From the NCBI GenBank assembly GCA_016342285.1, contig JAEINQ010000018.1:1-64000 (forward strand): a stretch of DNA of 64,000 bases. The letters are read 5' to 3'. The position numbers were made by a program, and so were the translations under genes. A model generated the notes under the pieces. It was not told the origin of the DNA. It made no database searches and worked only from the letters and a program-made list of their open reading frames with translations. This DNA is from Desulfobacterales bacterium. GTDB lineage: Bacteria; Desulfobacterota; Desulfobacteria; Desulfobacterales; JAEINQ01. Of the stretch, positions 18,098 through 28,137 are shown one piece after another. Positions within the stretch are counted from its first letter, which is position 1; each line of letters opens with the position of its first letter.

Positions 18098-18811
18098 TTA
18101 ACTGTGAATCCGGGTCCCGATGTTTTCCCCCATAACAACCCGTCGAATATTTCCCTTGCCCTTGAGATTGAAAACCGTCAGGGGCAGGTTATTGTCCATG
18201 GCCAGGGAGATGGCCGTCATGTCCATCACCTTGAGCTGTCGTTCCAGCACCTCCATGTAGGAGATGTCTTTGACAAAATTCGCATCCGCATTTTTGACCG
18301 GGTCCGCATCGTAGAGGCCGTCAACCTTGGTGGCCTTGAGAAGGATCTGAGCGTGAATTTCCTGGGCACGGAGCACGGCCGCCGTATCGGTGGTAAAGTA
18401 GGGATTGCCGGTACCGGCGCCAAAAATCACCACCCGCCCCTTTTCCAGGTGGCGAACCGCCCGGCGAAGGATATAAGGTTCGGCCACTTCATGCATGGAA
18501 ATGGCAGACTGGACCCGGGTCTGGATGCCCCGCTTGTCCAGGGCATCCTGAAGGGCCAGGCTATTGATCACCGTGGCCAGCATGCCCATGTGATCGGCCG
18601 AGGCACGATCCATGTCATGGGAGCTGGCGGCAATACCGCGAAAGATATTGCCGCCCCCCACGACGATGGCGATCTCCACCCCGAGTTCGTAAACGGAATG
18701 AATTTCGTCTGCCACGTATTGGATGACATCAAGGCTGATGCCAAAGCTTTCATCTCCCATCAAGGCTTCGCCGCTGAGTTTCAGCAGGATCCTTTTAAAC
18801 GGTGAGTTCAT
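18098..18811 (-). CDS. pyrH: Uridylate kinase
   Basis: A 237-residue amino acid kinase-family UMP kinase: [13 protein letters not shown] at the N-terminus, the nucleotide loop [11 protein letters not shown], and the UMP-site region [17 protein letters not shown]. It phosphorylates UMP to UDP and is typically a hexamer regulated by GTP and UTP. It starts 9 bp after tsf and is cotranscribed with it. Confidence 0.97.
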   Translation of the reverse strand: MNSPFKRILLKLSGEALMGDESFGISLDVIQYVADEIHSVYELGVEIAIVVGGGNIFRGIAASSHDMDRASADHMGMLATVINSLALQDALDKRGIQTRVQSAISMHEVAEPYILRRAVRHLEKGRVVIFGAGTGNPYFTTDTAAVLRAQEIHAQILLKATKVDGLYDADPVKNADANFVKDISYMEVLERQLKVMDMTAISLAMDNNLPLTVFNLKGKGNIRRVVMGENIGTRIHS

Positions 18812-18820
18812 TGAGGCGTC

Positions 18821-19417
18821 CTATTCGCCAACCTGGAAACGGGCGAACCTTTTGATGGTGATGTTTTCTCCAATTTTGGCAATCAGTTCGTTGATCAGGT
18901 CGGCGATATTGATGTCCGGATTCTTGACATAAGGCTGGTTCAGCAGGCAGAAATCCTTGAAGAACTTGGCCATTTTGCCGTCCACGATCTTGTCCACGAT
19001 GTTTTCGGGTTTGCCCTGCTCCAGGGCCTGGGCACGGTAAATCTCCCGCTCGCGGGCGATGGTCTTCTCGGGCACGTCCTCTTCGCGGATACCCACCGGG
19101 CTGGTGGCGGCGATGTGCATGGCCACGTTGCGGGCAAACGTCTGGAAATCTTCGTTTTTGGCCACGAAGTCGGTTTCGCAATTGACTTCGACCATCACGC
19201 CGATCTTCCCCCCCATATGGATATAGGACTGAACGACCCCTTCGCTCATGGCCCGTCCGGACCGCTTGGCAGCGGTCGCCAGGCCCTTTTTGCGCAGGAA
19301 GTCCGTCGCCTTTTCAATATCACCATCGCACTCTTTCAGTGCTTCCTTACAGTCCATCATTCCGGCTCCGGTCTTTTCCCGGAGCTCTTTGACAAGTGTT
19401 GCGCTGATCTTTGACAT
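18821..19417 (-). CDS. tsf: Elongation factor Ts
   Basis: A 198-residue short-form EF-Ts starting MSKISATLVKELREKTGAGM, with the TDFV loop that opens EF-Tu seen in EVNCETDFVAKNEDFQ. It exchanges GDP for GTP on EF-Tu. An in-frame ATG 7 codons upstream overlaps the rpsB stop, but the AGGAG site fits the ATG at 19417. The length is of the short cyanobacterial/delta type rather than the 283-residue E. coli form. The C-terminus ends in RFQVGE. Confidence 0.96.
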   Translation of the reverse strand: MSKISATLVKELREKTGAGMMDCKEALKECDGDIEKATDFLRKKGLATAAKRSGRAMSEGVVQSYIHMGGKIGVMVEVNCETDFVAKNEDFQTFARNVAMHIAATSPVGIREEDVPEKTIAREREIYRAQALEQGKPENIVDKIVDGKMAKFFKDFCLLNQPYVKNPDINIADLINELIAKIGENITIKRFARFQVGE

Positions 19418-19437
19418 GTTATCTTTCTCCTGATTCA

Positions 19438-20355
19438 TTACTCTGCTTCGCTGGCAGTTTCAGTTTCAGTTTCAGTTTCGGTTTCGGTTTCGATCTCTGG
19501 AGTGCTCTCGGATTCGTCCGTCGTGGCGCGTTTGATAATTTCCACCACCGGGCCGTCGGTGCCGTCGGAGATCACTTTGCGCTCACCCGGCTTGAGTTCC
19601 GCTGCAGCCGCGGACACTTCGCTCCGCGGCTCATCGGTGGCCTTGTCCTTTTCAGCCTGGCTCCGTTCTTCGCGACGCTTGTGCCCATCCAGGCAGGCCT
19701 CGGCAACGCGTGAGGTAAGGAGCCGAATGGCACGGATGGCATCATCGTTGCCCGGAATGAGGTAGTCGACATCGTCCGGGTTGCAGTTGGTGTCAACGAC
19801 CGCCACAATGGGAATCCCCAGTCGCCGCCCTTCACGCACGGCAATGGCCTCGCACTTCGGGTCCACAACAAAAATGGCGCCGGGCATCTGCTTCATATCC
19901 TTGATGCCACCCAGGGTGCTGTCCAGTTTGGCCTGCTCCTTGGCCAGCTTAAGGCGTTCCTTTTTGGGGAACATACTGATGCTGCCGTCATTTTCAATGC
20001 CATTGAGATAGTTGAGCCGTTCGATGCTTTTTTTGATGGTCTGGAAGTTGGTGAGCATGCCGCCCAGCCAACGGTTGTGAACGTAGTACATCTCGCAACG
20101 ATTGGCTTCCTCGTAAATGGACTCGCGGGCCTGTTTCTTGGTGCCGACAAAGAGAACGGACTTGCCGCGGGCCACCGTATCGGTGATGAAGTCGTAGGCG
20201 GTCCGGAACATGCGCACGGTCTTTTGCAGGTCGATGATGTAGATGCCGTTGCGCGCCCCAAAAATATACGGCTTCATGCGGGGATTCCAGCGTTTGGTCT
20301 GATGTCCGAAGTGGACACCGGCTTCAAGAAGTTCCTTCATTGTAACATAGGCCAT
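19438..20355 (-). CDS. rpsB: Ribosomal protein S2 with acidic repeat tail
   Basis: Residues 1-225 are canonical S2: [19 protein letters not shown], the [10 protein letters not shown] motif and [20 protein letters not shown]. The protein is 305 residues, about 60 longer than E. coli S2. The extra C-terminus is Lys/Glu-rich and ends with a (Glu-Thr) repeat made from GAAACC/GAAACT hexamers (19455-19500). The tail is probably disordered. S2 binds the 30S head-platform junction with S1. It heads the rpsB-tsf-pyrH-frr operon. Confidence 0.96.
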   Translation of the reverse strand: MAYVTMKELLEAGVHFGHQTKRWNPRMKPYIFGARNGIYIIDLQKTVRMFRTAYDFITDTVARGKSVLFVGTKKQARESIYEEANRCEMYYVHNRWLGGMLTNFQTIKKSIERLNYLNGIENDGSISMFPKKERLKLAKEQAKLDSTLGGIKDMKQMPGAIFVVDPKCEAIAVREGRRLGIPIVAVVDTNCNPDDVDYLIPGNDDAIRAIRLLTSRVAEACLDGHKRREERSQAEKDKATDEPRSEVSAAAAELKPGERKVISDGTDGPVVEIIKRATTDESESTPEIETETETETETETASEAE

Positions 20356-20669
20356 TGTTTTCTCTCCATTCTTTAGGTTTGGCCACCGCCTTTTTCATCC
20401 CCGGCGCCAACCCCGCTCCCATAGCGGGGCACCTGGACCGGATCCCAAGGCGTGTGAGTTAAACAAGTTGTTAAACGATTTTCTATACCAGATCGAACCG
20501 GGCCTCGCAACGCTTAATTCCACGCGTGTCCTATTCGTCAATTTCCGATCCGAATTCCCCGCTTGTAGGGGCAAACCCTCTGTGGTTGCCCTGGTATCGG
20601 TTTGCCCGGTGGTGACGGTAGGTGTTTACGATTTCAATTTGGACAACCCCACGGGCTACGAGCTACGAG
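20356..20669. other. rpsB leader and promoter region
   Basis: A GC-rich hairpin (CCCCGC and GCGGGG, about 20413-20427) lies 55-75 bp before the rpsB start, and a possible promoter lies further up. An rpsB leader that binds S2 for autoregulation is known in many bacteria; whether this hairpin does so is unknown. No gene is seen. Confidence 0.5.
20482..20510 (-). promoter_or_regulatory. Possible rpsB promoter
   Basis: On the minus strand TTGCGA (20510-20505), a 17-bp spacer and TATAGA (20487-20482) with an upstream TG (extended -10) point toward rpsB, about 125 bp before its start. Confidence 0.4.
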
Positions 20670-21560
20670 CTATGAGCTGCAAGCCAAGCGCTGCAGATGC
20701 ACCACCCGGTCATGGCCACTGTAGTCTTGCCCCACAACGGCCGGCAGATAGCGACCCGTGGCCTCGGCCATGGCTTGAACGGCTGCTGCCTGGTCGTATC
20801 CGATCTCAAGGACCAGATGGCCTGCCGGGGCCAGAAATTCAGGCACGGCCCTGAGAATCCGACCGATTTCGTCGAGTCCGCCCGGGCCGCCGTCCAGAGC
20901 GCCAACCGGCTCGTATTCGGTGATCTCCGGCGCCAGGGTCGCCAGATCCGCCGTGGCAATGTAGGGCGGGTTGCTTACAATCAAAAAAAAATCCGAAGAT
21001 TGACTGTCCAGGGCATCGAGCCAGTCGCCGGCCAGGAAATCAATCCGTCCGTCCAGGCGATGACGCCGGGCGTTTGCACGGGCCAGGGCCAGGGCCGGTA
21101 TGGATCGGTCCAGGGCCACATATCGATTCCAGGGCCGCTCCTTGACCAGGGCCAGGGTGATCGCACCGGAACCGATGCCCAGTTCCAGCACCTGGCGCGG
21201 GGTGTCGTCGTCTTTGGGCAGGACGTTTTCGAGAACGATCTCCACCAGACATTCGGTCTCCGGCCGTGGAATCAGGACATGGGGAGAGACGGCCAGGGGG
21301 AGCCCCCAGAATTCCTTTTCGCCGACGATATAGGCCACGGGCTCGCGCCGAACCCGGCGCTGGGCCAGGGACTTGAACCGGCCCAGTTCGTCGCCTGTCA
21401 GGGGCTGATCGTACCGCAGGTAGAGATCGATGCGCTCAAGGTCCAGGACGTGGGCCAACAGGATTTCCGCGGCAGACCTGGGGCTGTCGATGTCATGGCC
21501 GCCAAAATAACCGGCCGCCCACCGAAGCAGCGACCCGATGGTCCAGTGGTCCGGCGTCAT
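20670..21560 (-). CDS. prmC: Release factor glutamine methyltransferase
   Basis: Has the PrmC layout: an N-terminal helical domain (SPRSAAEILLAHVLDLERIDLY), a hinge (REPVAYIVGEKEFWGLPLAV...LIPRPETE), and a Rossmann methyltransferase domain with ELGIGSGAITLAL and the catalytic NPPYI. It methylates the Gln of the GGQ motif in release factors, and accordingly follows prfA directly. A TTG at 21581 overlapping the prfA end is an alternative start; the ATG at 21560 gives 296 residues. Confidence 0.93.
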   Translation of the reverse strand: MTPDHWTIGSLLRWAAGYFGGHDIDSPRSAAEILLAHVLDLERIDLYLRYDQPLTGDELGRFKSLAQRRVRREPVAYIVGEKEFWGLPLAVSPHVLIPRPETECLVEIVLENVLPKDDDTPRQVLELGIGSGAITLALVKERPWNRYVALDRSIPALALARANARRHRLDGRIDFLAGDWLDALDSQSSDFFLIVSNPPYIATADLATLAPEITEYEPVGALDGGPGGLDEIGRILRAVPEFLAPAGHLVLEIGYDQAAAVQAMAEATGRYLPAVVGQDYSGHDRVVHLQRLACSS

Positions 21561-21570
21561 GGTGGGTGGC

Positions 21571-22647
21571 TCAGGGCTCAAACGACGCCACCTGCTGCAT
21601 GGCCGCGGCCTGATGATGGGTGGTCAGGGCCTCCACAAAGGGATCGATATTGCCCTGCAGAATGTCGTCGAGTTTGTAGAGGGTCAATCCAATGCGGTGA
21701 TCGGTGACCCGCCCCTGGGGAAAATTGTAGGTTCGAATGCGGCCACTGCGGTCCCCGGTGCCCACCTGGGTCTTTCGGGCCTCGGAGCGCAGGGAATGCT
21801 GTTCCTGAACCATCTGGTCGAAAAGCCGGGCCCGCAGCACTTTCATGGCCTTGACCTTGTTCTTGTGCTGGGATTTTTCGTCCTGGCAGGTCACCACCAG
21901 GCCGCTGGGCAGGTGGGTCAGGCGCACCGCCGAGTCCGTGGTGTTGACGCTCTGGCCGCCAGGCCCCGAAGAACGGTAGACATCGACCTTGATCTCGTTG
22001 GGGTCGATGTCCAATTCCACCTCTTCGGCTTCGGGAAGAACGGCCACGGTGACCGCCGAGGTGTGAATCCGCCCCTGGGTCTCCGTGGAGGGTACACGCT
22101 GGACACGATGGGTCCCGCTTTCGTATTTGAAGCAGCTGTATGCGCCTCGACCGGTCACCATGGCAATGACCTCCTTGAGCCCACCGGTGCCCGTGACATG
22201 ATGGGTCACGATCTCGACCTTCCAGCCTCTCCCCTCAGCGTACCGGCCGTACATGCGAAACAGGTCACCGGCAAACAGGGCCGCCTCCTCCCCGCCCGTG
22301 CCCGCACGAATCTCCAGAATCACGTTCTTGTCGTCCAGGGGATCCTTGGGGACCATTAACCGGTTCAGTTGACCGGCCAGTTCGTCGCAGCGCTCGGTGA
22401 GTGAGGCGATCTCCTCTTTGGCCATGGCCTTGATGTCCGGATCGTCGTCGGCCAGCAATTCCTTGCTGCTATCCAGGTCGTCGACCACCTTTTGGTATTG
22501 GCCGAACGCCTCTACCACCGGGCTGAGCTCGGCATGCTCGCGGCTGCACATCTCGTAGGCGGAGCGATCCTGAAGGGTCTTGGGATCACTGAGCATCTTT
22601 TCAATTTCGGCGAACCGTTTCACGACGCCTTCGAGTTTTTCGAACAT
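21571..22647 (-). CDS. prfA: Peptide chain release factor 1
   Basis: A 358-residue class I release factor. The GGQ motif is in [20 protein letters not shown] and the C-terminal [20 protein letters not shown] is family typical. RF1 reads UAA/UAG stops and triggers peptidyl-tRNA hydrolysis. It is followed by prmC, whose product modifies the GGQ Gln. Confidence 0.97.
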   Translation of the reverse strand: MFEKLEGVVKRFAEIEKMLSDPKTLQDRSAYEMCSREHAELSPVVEAFGQYQKVVDDLDSSKELLADDDPDIKAMAKEEIASLTERCDELAGQLNRLMVPKDPLDDKNVILEIRAGTGGEEAALFAGDLFRMYGRYAEGRGWKVEIVTHHVTGTGGLKEVIAMVTGRGAYSCFKYESGTHRVQRVPSTETQGRIHTSAVTVAVLPEAEEVELDIDPNEIKVDVYRSSGPGGQSVNTTDSAVRLTHLPSGLVVTCQDEKSQHKNKVKAMKVLRARLFDQMVQEQHSLRSEARKTQVGTGDRSGRIRTYNFPQGRVTDHRIGLTLYKLDDILQGNIDPFVEALTTHHQAAAMQQVASFEP

Positions 22648-22835
22648 GACGCTTTCCTCACCGCCGGCCGCAGCCCCTCTTGCCGGTTCGCGAAATGAAT
22701 CACCGGATCAAACCGGATCAGGCCCAAGCTCTCCTTACGGGAGCGGACCTGATCCGGAACTTCCGTCCATGGGACATGGAATGCGGCCCGCAACGCGGCG
22801 GGCCGGAAATGACGGGAACCTGGCTGCGGAAAACG

Positions 22836-23057
22836 CTATTGGGAATCCTGATTTTTCTGGAACTTCTCGTACTTTTTGCGGAACCGCTCGATCCGGCCGG
22901 CGGTGTCTATCAGCTTCTGTTTGCCCGTAAAAAACGGGTGGCATTTGGAGCAGATTTCCACGCGGATGTCCTGTTTCGTGGAACCGACCTCCACCACGGC
23001 GCCACAGGCGCAGTTGATGGTGGTATCCTTGTATTCCGGATGAATTTCAGGTTTCAT
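22836..23057 (-). CDS. rpmE: Ribosomal protein L31, zinc-binding form
   Basis: A 73-residue L31 starting [20 protein letters not shown]. The Cys residues of CACG and CSKCH form the zinc ribbon of the C+ paralogue, and the protein bridges the ribosomal subunits. It lies between rho and prfA. A 188-bp gap to prfA holds no recognisable gene. Confidence 0.96.
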   Translation of the reverse strand: MKPEIHPEYKDTTINCACGAVVEVGSTKQDIRVEICSKCHPFFTGKQKLIDTAGRIERFRKKYEKFQKNQDSQ

Positions 23058-23130
23058 GTCGAAAAAATCCCCCTTAATCTGAATTTTCGCCCCGATACCG
23101 GCGCACCCGCCGGGACCGCAACGTGATCGG

Positions 23131-24378
23131 TTATGTGTTCATGGAATCCAAAAATCGTTTATTATCCACGGTTCCGTTCATTTTATCAAGTAAAAATTCG
23201 AGGCTGTCGGAAGGATTCAGCGACGAGAGAAGCTTCCTGAGGATCCAGACCCGGTTCAGGGTCTCTTCGGGCAGCAGCAGCTCTTCCTTACGGGTACCGG
23301 ACTTCTTGATGTCGATGGCCGGGAAGATCCGCTTGTCGGCCAGGCGGCGATCCAATTGAATTTCCATATTGCCGGTCCCTTTGAATTCCTCGAAAATCAC
23401 CTCGTCCATGCGGCTGCCCGTGTCCACCAGGGCCGTGGCCATGATGGTCAGGCTCCCGCCTTCCTCGATGTTGCGGGCCGCACCAAAAAAACGCTTGGGC
23501 CGCTGCAAGGCGTTGGAGTCGACACCGCCGGAAAGAATTTTTCCGCTGGGCGGCATCACCGAGTTGTAAGCCCGGGCCAGGCGGGTGATGCTGTCGAGCA
23601 GGATGATCACGTCCTTTTTGTGCTCCACCAGCCGTTTGGCCTTTTCGATGACCATCTCCGCCACCTGCACGTGCCGCTCGGCCGGTTCGTCGAAAGTGGA
23701 ACTGATCACCTCGCCATTGACCGAGCGCTCCATGTCGGTCACTTCTTCGGGCCGTTCGTCGATGAGCAGCACGAACAGGACGATGTCCTTGTGATTGGCG
23801 GTAATGGCATTGGCAATGGCCTGAAGCAGCATGGTCTTGCCTGAACGCGGCGGCGAGACGATCAGACCGCGCTGGCCGAATCCGATGGGGGTAAGCAAAT
23901 CCATAATACGGCTGGAAAAATTATCCGACTCCGTCTCCAGGCGGATTCTTTGCTCCGGATACAGGGGGGTCAGGTTGTCGAACAGAATCTTTTCCCGGGC
24001 CACCTCGGGGTCTTCGTAATTGACCGCTTCGACCTTTAGCAGGGCGAAGTAGCGCTCGGTCTCCTTGGGCTGGCGGATCTGCCCCGACACCGTGTCACCG
24101 GTACGCAGGTTGAATCGTCGAATCTGGGAAGGGGAAACGTAAATATCATCCGGGCCGGGCAGATAATTGCAGTCCGGCGCACGGAGAAAGCCGAATCCGT
24201 CCGGCAAAATCTCCAAGGTCCCTTCACCGTAGATCAGGCCGTTTTTCTCGATCTGGGCCTGGAGCAGCGAAAAGATAAGCTCCTGTTTTCTCAAGCCAGC
24301 GGCCCCTTCGATCTTAAATTCCTTGGCCATCTGGGTCAGGGCGTTGATCTTCATGTTCTTAAGTTCGGTAATGTTCAT
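23131..24378 (-). CDS. rho: Transcription termination factor Rho
   Basis: A 415-residue hexameric RNA helicase. The N-terminal helical domain ([16 protein letters not shown]) and the OB-fold RNA site ([19 protein letters not shown]) precede the ATPase core with Walker [13 protein letters not shown] and Walker B-region [13 protein letters not shown]. It loads on C-rich RNA and dissociates transcription complexes. A GGGAG site precedes the start. The gene is monocistronic or heads rho-rpmE-prfA-prmC. Confidence 0.97.
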   Translation of the reverse strand: MNITELKNMKINALTQMAKEFKIEGAAGLRKQELIFSLLQAQIEKNGLIYGEGTLEILPDGFGFLRAPDCNYLPGPDDIYVSPSQIRRFNLRTGDTVSGQIRQPKETERYFALLKVEAVNYEDPEVAREKILFDNLTPLYPEQRIRLETESDNFSSRIMDLLTPIGFGQRGLIVSPPRSGKTMLLQAIANAITANHKDIVLFVLLIDERPEEVTDMERSVNGEVISSTFDEPAERHVQVAEMVIEKAKRLVEHKKDVIILLDSITRLARAYNSVMPPSGKILSGGVDSNALQRPKRFFGAARNIEEGGSLTIMATALVDTGSRMDEVIFEEFKGTGNMEIQLDRRLADKRIFPAIDIKKSGTRKEELLLPEETLNRVWILRKLLSSLNPSDSLEFLLDKMNGTVDNKRFLDSMNT

Positions 24379-24813
24379 GAACGTTTCCCACTCCCTTTGT
24401 TAATTTGGTCAAATATATCGCGGTCAATGCCCACCTCAGCGGCAGCATTTGCGACCAACGGCCCAAGCCGTGAATTATCGTTCCGCAACGAGAAAGTTGC
24501 CAAGACTTTGGATATGGCGTATCAATCAGCAAATCGGGAAGGCGTCCACCCCTTGGGTTGAAAGGCAAACGAATTGCTCGCGCAATCGTACCGCTACTTT
24601 AAACAGATTATCTTCCTGATGGAAACATGCTGGTGTCTTTGGCGCAATTGAGTGCTATTGACGTTGTTCTGTAGAGTTTGGTTTAGGTGTTTTCTCCATG
24701 TTGGCGGGTACCTGGCCGTCTTTTATCGTTATGGCAGGGTATATCATTGATTTTTTCGTGTCAAGCGCTTTCCGAGCCTTTCTAATTGGCCGGGTTCATG
24801 ATAGTGCCGTACC
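24379..24813. other. rho-cca divergent intergenic region
   Basis: Promoters for the divergently transcribed rho and cca genes must lie here, but none is convincing by eye. No repeat of the families seen elsewhere is present, and no supported gene. Confidence 0.5.
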
Positions 24814-26226
24814 ATGTCCGCCCATCCTTTCCATCCTCCCCTGCCCCACAATTTTCCGGCGCCGCTTCGGCGGATTCTTGCCGGCATGGACGGCGTATTT
24901 GTGGTGGGCGGGTCCTTACGGGACCTGGCCATGGGTCGCCCCCCCACCGATGTAGACATCACGGTGACGGGAGACCCTTACCACGCCGCCCGCCAGATTG
25001 CTCGCAGAATCGGCGGACGTCCGGTGCGACTGGGAAAAGACGACCGGTTCATTTACCGGGTGGCAGCCGGTGAGCGGATTTTTGACATCGCCCCGGTTGA
25101 AGGCAAGGACATGGCCAGCGACCTGGCCCGGCGCGATTTCACCGTTAACGCCATGGCCTGGGACCCGAGGACCGACACCCTTTTGGATCCCCATGGCGGC
25201 ATGACCGATCTGGCCGACCGCACCATCCGCATGGTCAGCGACAGCGTTTTTTCGGCCGATCCCCTGAGGATGCTGCGGGCCTTTCGCCTTTGCGCCACCC
25301 TCGAATTTGCATTGGACGCCCGAACCGGGGCACGCATCGCCATCGACGCATTCAGGATTGAACAAAGCGCCGGGGAACGGATCAGCGCCGAACTGTTCAA
25401 ATTCTTCCAGGCACCCCGCTCGGCTGCCGCCCTGACCGGCATGGACCGGTGCGGACTCCTGCGCTGCGTTTTTCCGGAACTGGCCCCGTTGGCGGCCTGC
25501 AACCAGGACCCGCCCCACAACGGCGATGTCCTGGCCCACACCCTGGCCGCCTACGGCCACCTGGAGAACCTGCTCGCCGATGGCATGGGACCCGTCATGA
25601 CCGGCAAGACCGCGCCCCCCCTTGAAGCCCTGGATCCGGAGCGCCAGGGACTTTTAAAGTGTGCCATCCTGCTCCACGATATCGGAAAGCCCGCGGCCCG
25701 AACCATCGAGGCCGACGGCCGGATCCGCTTCCACGGCCACGGCCGGATCGGAGCGGCCCTGGCCCAAAAGGCAGCACGGCGACTGGCTTTTTCAAATCGC
25801 CAACGCCGGTATATCGAGACCGTCATCGCCCATCATTTGCGCCCCTTGTCCCTGTTTCTCGCCCATGGGCGCGGGCAGTTGACCCCCAAGGGCATGACCC
25901 GCTTTTTCCGCGCCTGCCACCCCTATGTGCCGGACCTCTTACATCACGCGGTGGCGGACATGCGGGCCAAAGCCACCGGCGAGGCCACAGGCAAGGCATT
26001 TGCCGATTTCGCCCGTCATCTGCTCTACCGTGAACTGCCGGCCTTTTCCGCACAGGCCGCCCGCCCGCCGCTGATCAGCGGGCACGATCTCATGGAAGGT
26101 CTCGCCATGGCGCCGTCACCGCTCCTTGGCCGAATACTGGACCGGGTCGAAGAGGCCCGCCTGGCCGGCACAATCAAAACCCGTGATGAGGCACTGGCCC
26201 TGGCGCATAACCTCAGCAAGCCCTGA
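24814..26226 (+). CDS. cca: CCA-adding/poly(A)-type tRNA nucleotidyltransferase with HD domain
   Basis: A 470-residue class II nucleotidyltransferase: VFVVGGSLRDLAMGRPPTDVDITVTG carries the GG-(R/K)-D and DxD catalytic signatures, then RRDFTVNAMAWDP and the fingers/neck helices. A C-terminal HD phosphohydrolase domain is seen in LLHDIGKP (about residues 288-295). It adds or repairs the tRNA 3' CCA, or polyadenylates RNA; sequence alone does not decide. No ribosome site precedes the ATG at 24814. GC-rich and codon-typical for the window. Confidence 0.88.
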   Translation: MSAHPFHPPLPHNFPAPLRRILAGMDGVFVVGGSLRDLAMGRPPTDVDITVTGDPYHAARQIARRIGGRPVRLGKDDRFIYRVAAGERIFDIAPVEGKDMASDLARRDFTVNAMAWDPRTDTLLDPHGGMTDLADRTIRMVSDSVFSADPLRMLRAFRLCATLEFALDARTGARIAIDAFRIEQSAGERISAELFKFFQAPRSAAALTGMDRCGLLRCVFPELAPLAACNQDPPHNGDVLAHTLAAYGHLENLLADGMGPVMTGKTAPPLEALDPERQGLLKCAILLHDIGKPAARTIEADGRIRFHGHGRIGAALAQKAARRLAFSNRQRRYIETVIAHHLRPLSLFLAHGRGQLTPKGMTRFFRACHPYVPDLLHHAVADMRAKATGEATGKAFADFARHLLYRELPAFSAQAARPPLISGHDLMEGLAMAPSPLLGRILDRVEEARLAGTIKTRDEALALAHNLSKP

Positions 26227-26238
26227 TTAACATGACAT

Positions 26239-26433
26239 ATCAGTTTATTAACCGCAGACAAACGCCGACACCCGCAGACTTTTTTGGGACCGACCGCCAA
26301 CAAGCTTTTCCGTCCGCGATGATCTGCGCGTGTCCGCGGTTCATAAATAAGTGGCTGGGCGCTTATGGATTGCCGCCGTCTCCCGGCAATCCATAAAAAA
26401 AATCCCCTGTGAACTCTGCGTCTCTGTGGTGAG
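26239..26433. repeat. Composite element, copy G (one hairpin)
   Basis: A CGCAGAC-type arm pair (26239-26270 with TCTGCG/CCGCGG around 26325-26342) is followed by a perfect 12-bp hairpin, TTATGGATTGCC / GGCAATCCATAA, with loop GCCGTCTCCC (26363-26396). A CTCTGTG-type right arm ends at 26433. The GATTGCC stem sequence is shared with copy F at 59 kb. Confidence 0.8.
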
Positions 26434-26493
26434 TCAAATAAAATACGGCATCGTACAGGAACCAGGCCGCTCGCCCGTCGGGCAATCAATTTC

Positions 26494-26522
26494 TTGACAA
26501 TCGCATTCCGTTTTAATAGGTA
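26494..26522 (+). promoter_or_regulatory. Possible adk promoter
   Basis: TTGACA at 26494-26499 followed after 17 bp by TAGGTA (26517-26522), a weak -10. It lies about 125 bp upstream of adk. Confidence 0.35.
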
Positions 26523-26648
26523 GTGCCGATCCACCAAGTGCATTTTTAGTGGATGGGCACCTATAGATGTTTCCAATTCCATAGTGGATAGCGGTGCCGA
26601 CTGGCGGCAGTACGGCACCTGTACCCCATCACCTGAAAGGAGAGTCAC

Positions 26649-27326
26649 ATGAACATTCTGTTTTTTGGGCCGAACGGCAGTGGAAAAGGCACCCAGGGCT
26701 CCATTCTCAAGGACAAGTACAACACGCCCCACATCGAATCCGGAGCGATCTTCCGCGAGAATATCGGCAAGGGAACGGAACTCGGCGCCAAAGCCAAAGC
26801 ATTCATCGACAAGGGCGATCTGGTCCCCGACGAGATCACCATCCCGATGATCCTCGATCGCCTGCAACAGGATGACTGCAAAAACGGATGGCTCCTTGAT
26901 GGATTCCCCCGTAACAAGACCCAGGCGATCAAGCTGGACGAGTCTCTCAAGGCCTCGGGCATGGCCCTGGACATCGTGGTCGAGATTCTGCTGGACCGCG
27001 AAACCGCCAAGAACCGGATCATGGGCCGTCGGCTCTGCGCCAAAGACCCCAACCATCCCAACAACATCTATATCGACGCCATCAAGCCGACCGATGACAA
27101 CAAATGCCGGGTCTGCGGCGGCGAACTGAGTGCCCGCGGCGACGACCAGGACGAGTCTGCCATCAGCAAGCGCCACGGCATCTACTACGACGCCGACACC
27201 GGCACCCTGGCCGCGGCCTACTATTTCAGGGATCTGGCCGCCGCCTCGTCGGACATCAAGTATATCGAGCTGGACGGCACCCCCGGCGTCAAGGAAGTGA
27301 CCGCCGAACTGGTCTCCAAACTATAG
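26649..27326 (+). CDS. adk: Adenylate kinase
   Basis: A 225-residue nucleoside monophosphate kinase with the P-loop GPNGSGKGTQG at residues 7-17 and the DGFPRNKTQA segment. The long LID begins after MGRRLCAKDP and contains Cys residues (LCAK...CRVCGG) that could bind a structural zinc. It equilibrates ATP, ADP and AMP. An AAGGAGAG site lies 6 bp before the ATG. The LID differs from the classical bacterial form in carrying an extra YIDAIKPTDD segment. Confidence 0.92.
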   Translation: MNILFFGPNGSGKGTQGSILKDKYNTPHIESGAIFRENIGKGTELGAKAKAFIDKGDLVPDEITIPMILDRLQQDDCKNGWLLDGFPRNKTQAIKLDESLKASGMALDIVVEILLDRETAKNRIMGRRLCAKDPNHPNNIYIDAIKPTDDNKCRVCGGELSARGDDQDESAISKRHGIYYDADTGTLAAAYYFRDLAAASSDIKYIELDGTPGVKEVTAELVSKL

Positions 27327-27328
27327 CT

Positions 27329-27468
27329 CAGGCTGCTGAAAAACGATTGCGCTTGGCCATACGGCGTTAAAATTCGGCGAAACCTGCTCACTTATTCCAT
27401 ATAAGCTCCGCTATTTCGTCGAATTTTGCCTTGTCTGACCTTCGCTCATGACGTTTTTCAACACCCTG
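27329..27468. repeat. R4 MITE-like element, 140-bp copy
   Basis: Terminal inverted repeats of 17 bp (CAGG(C/G)TG(C/T)TGAAAAACG) bound a 140-bp unit that starts 3 bp after the adk stop. A 47-bp internally deleted version lies at 58418-58464. No coding capacity. Confidence 0.85.
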
Positions 27469-27515
27469 ATAAATACCGGTACGTTGGAAAGACACCCATT
27501 CGACAGCAAGACCGA

Positions 27516-27549
27516 AAAAATGCCCGCACCGCGTGCGGGTATTTTTTTC
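27516..27549. terminator. Rho-independent terminator hairpin
   Basis: CCCGCAC (27523-27529) pairs with GTGCGGG (27533-27539), flanked by an A-run before and a T-run after, so it can stop transcription in both directions. It lies between adk and rpsU. Confidence 0.85.
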
Positions 27550-27578
27550 TTGCACAGCCATTATGATTGCGGTATAGA
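27550..27578 (+). promoter_or_regulatory. rpsU promoter
   Basis: TTGCAC (27550-27555), a 17-bp spacer, and TATAGA (27573-27578) lie about 85 bp upstream of rpsU, immediately after the terminator. Confidence 0.6.
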
Positions 27579-27664
27579 ATTACGTTTATTGTACGTGGAA
27601 GTAAATTTACCATCGACCAATTGACCATGCCAACGGCATCGATGGAACGAAGGGGGCGAGAAGT

Positions 27665-27871
27665 TTGAAGGAAATTGAAGTCAAGGTACTGGACAACGAC
27701 CTTGAAAAGGCCATGCGTATTCTCAAGAAAAAGATTCAAAACGACGGTCTTTTCAAGCGGTTGAAGCTCAAGAAGAGCTACGAAAAACCCAGTGAGTACA
27801 AGCGCCGCAAGCAGCGCGAGGCATTGAGACGGCAGCGTATCGCAGCCGCCCGCAGCCGCCGCTACCGCTAA
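27665..27871 (+). CDS. rpsU: Ribosomal protein S21
   Basis: A 68-residue basic protein, VKVLDNDLEKAMRILKKKI followed by KKSYEKPSEYKRRKQREALR and an Arg-rich tail, the full S21 pattern. S21 helps the 30S subunit engage mRNA Shine-Dalgarno sequences. The start is a TTG preceded by GGCGAG. Monocistronic, between its own promoter and terminator. Confidence 0.95.
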   Translation: MKEIEVKVLDNDLEKAMRILKKKIQNDGLFKRLKLKKSYEKPSEYKRRKQREALRRQRIAAARSRRYR

Positions 27872-27893
27872 TTGTACCCCATGCGATCACAGG

Positions 27894-27927
27894 CCCGGCA
27901 GAAGGACATCCCTTCGGCCGGGTTTTT
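27894..27927 (+). terminator. rpsU terminator
   Basis: CCCGGC and GAAGG pair with CCTTC and GCCGGG across a short loop, followed by a T-run, 23 bp after the rpsU stop. Confidence 0.85.
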
Positions 27928-27957
27928 GCGTTCGGAGTCTGTTTTAGACATCTCATT

Positions 27958-28118
27958 TAACAGGGATGAACAGGATAGACAGGATAATATCATCTGACGA
28001 ATACGATCGATTTTGACACACCCGTAATAGCCTGGAATCCCGTCATGCCTGCGCAGGCAGGCATCCAGAACAATATGAATGGAAATTTTATCATGTGAAT
28101 CCTGTTAATCCTGTCTGA
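27958..28118. repeat. Composite element with ACAGGAT arms around a REP hairpin
   Basis: Left arm 27958-27988 (GATGAACAGGATAGACAGGA) and right arm 28094-28118 (AATCCTGTT, AATCCTGTC) are 9-nt periodic and inverted. Between them is a GACACACCCGTAA word and a REP-like hairpin, ATGCCTGC with GCAGGCAT (28045-28064). The REP hairpin relates to the one near 6784-6855. Confidence 0.7.
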
Positions 28119-28137
28119 TTGTTTTTCAAAGGCCGCC

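Larger units (their letters stand above)
26227..26648. other. cca-adk intergenic region with repeats and adk promoter
   Basis: Contains a partial composite element (26239-26433) and a candidate adk promoter. A short GCCGATCCACCAAG word (about 26523) is shared with the hairpin repeats at 40210 and 41690. No gene. Confidence 0.6.
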
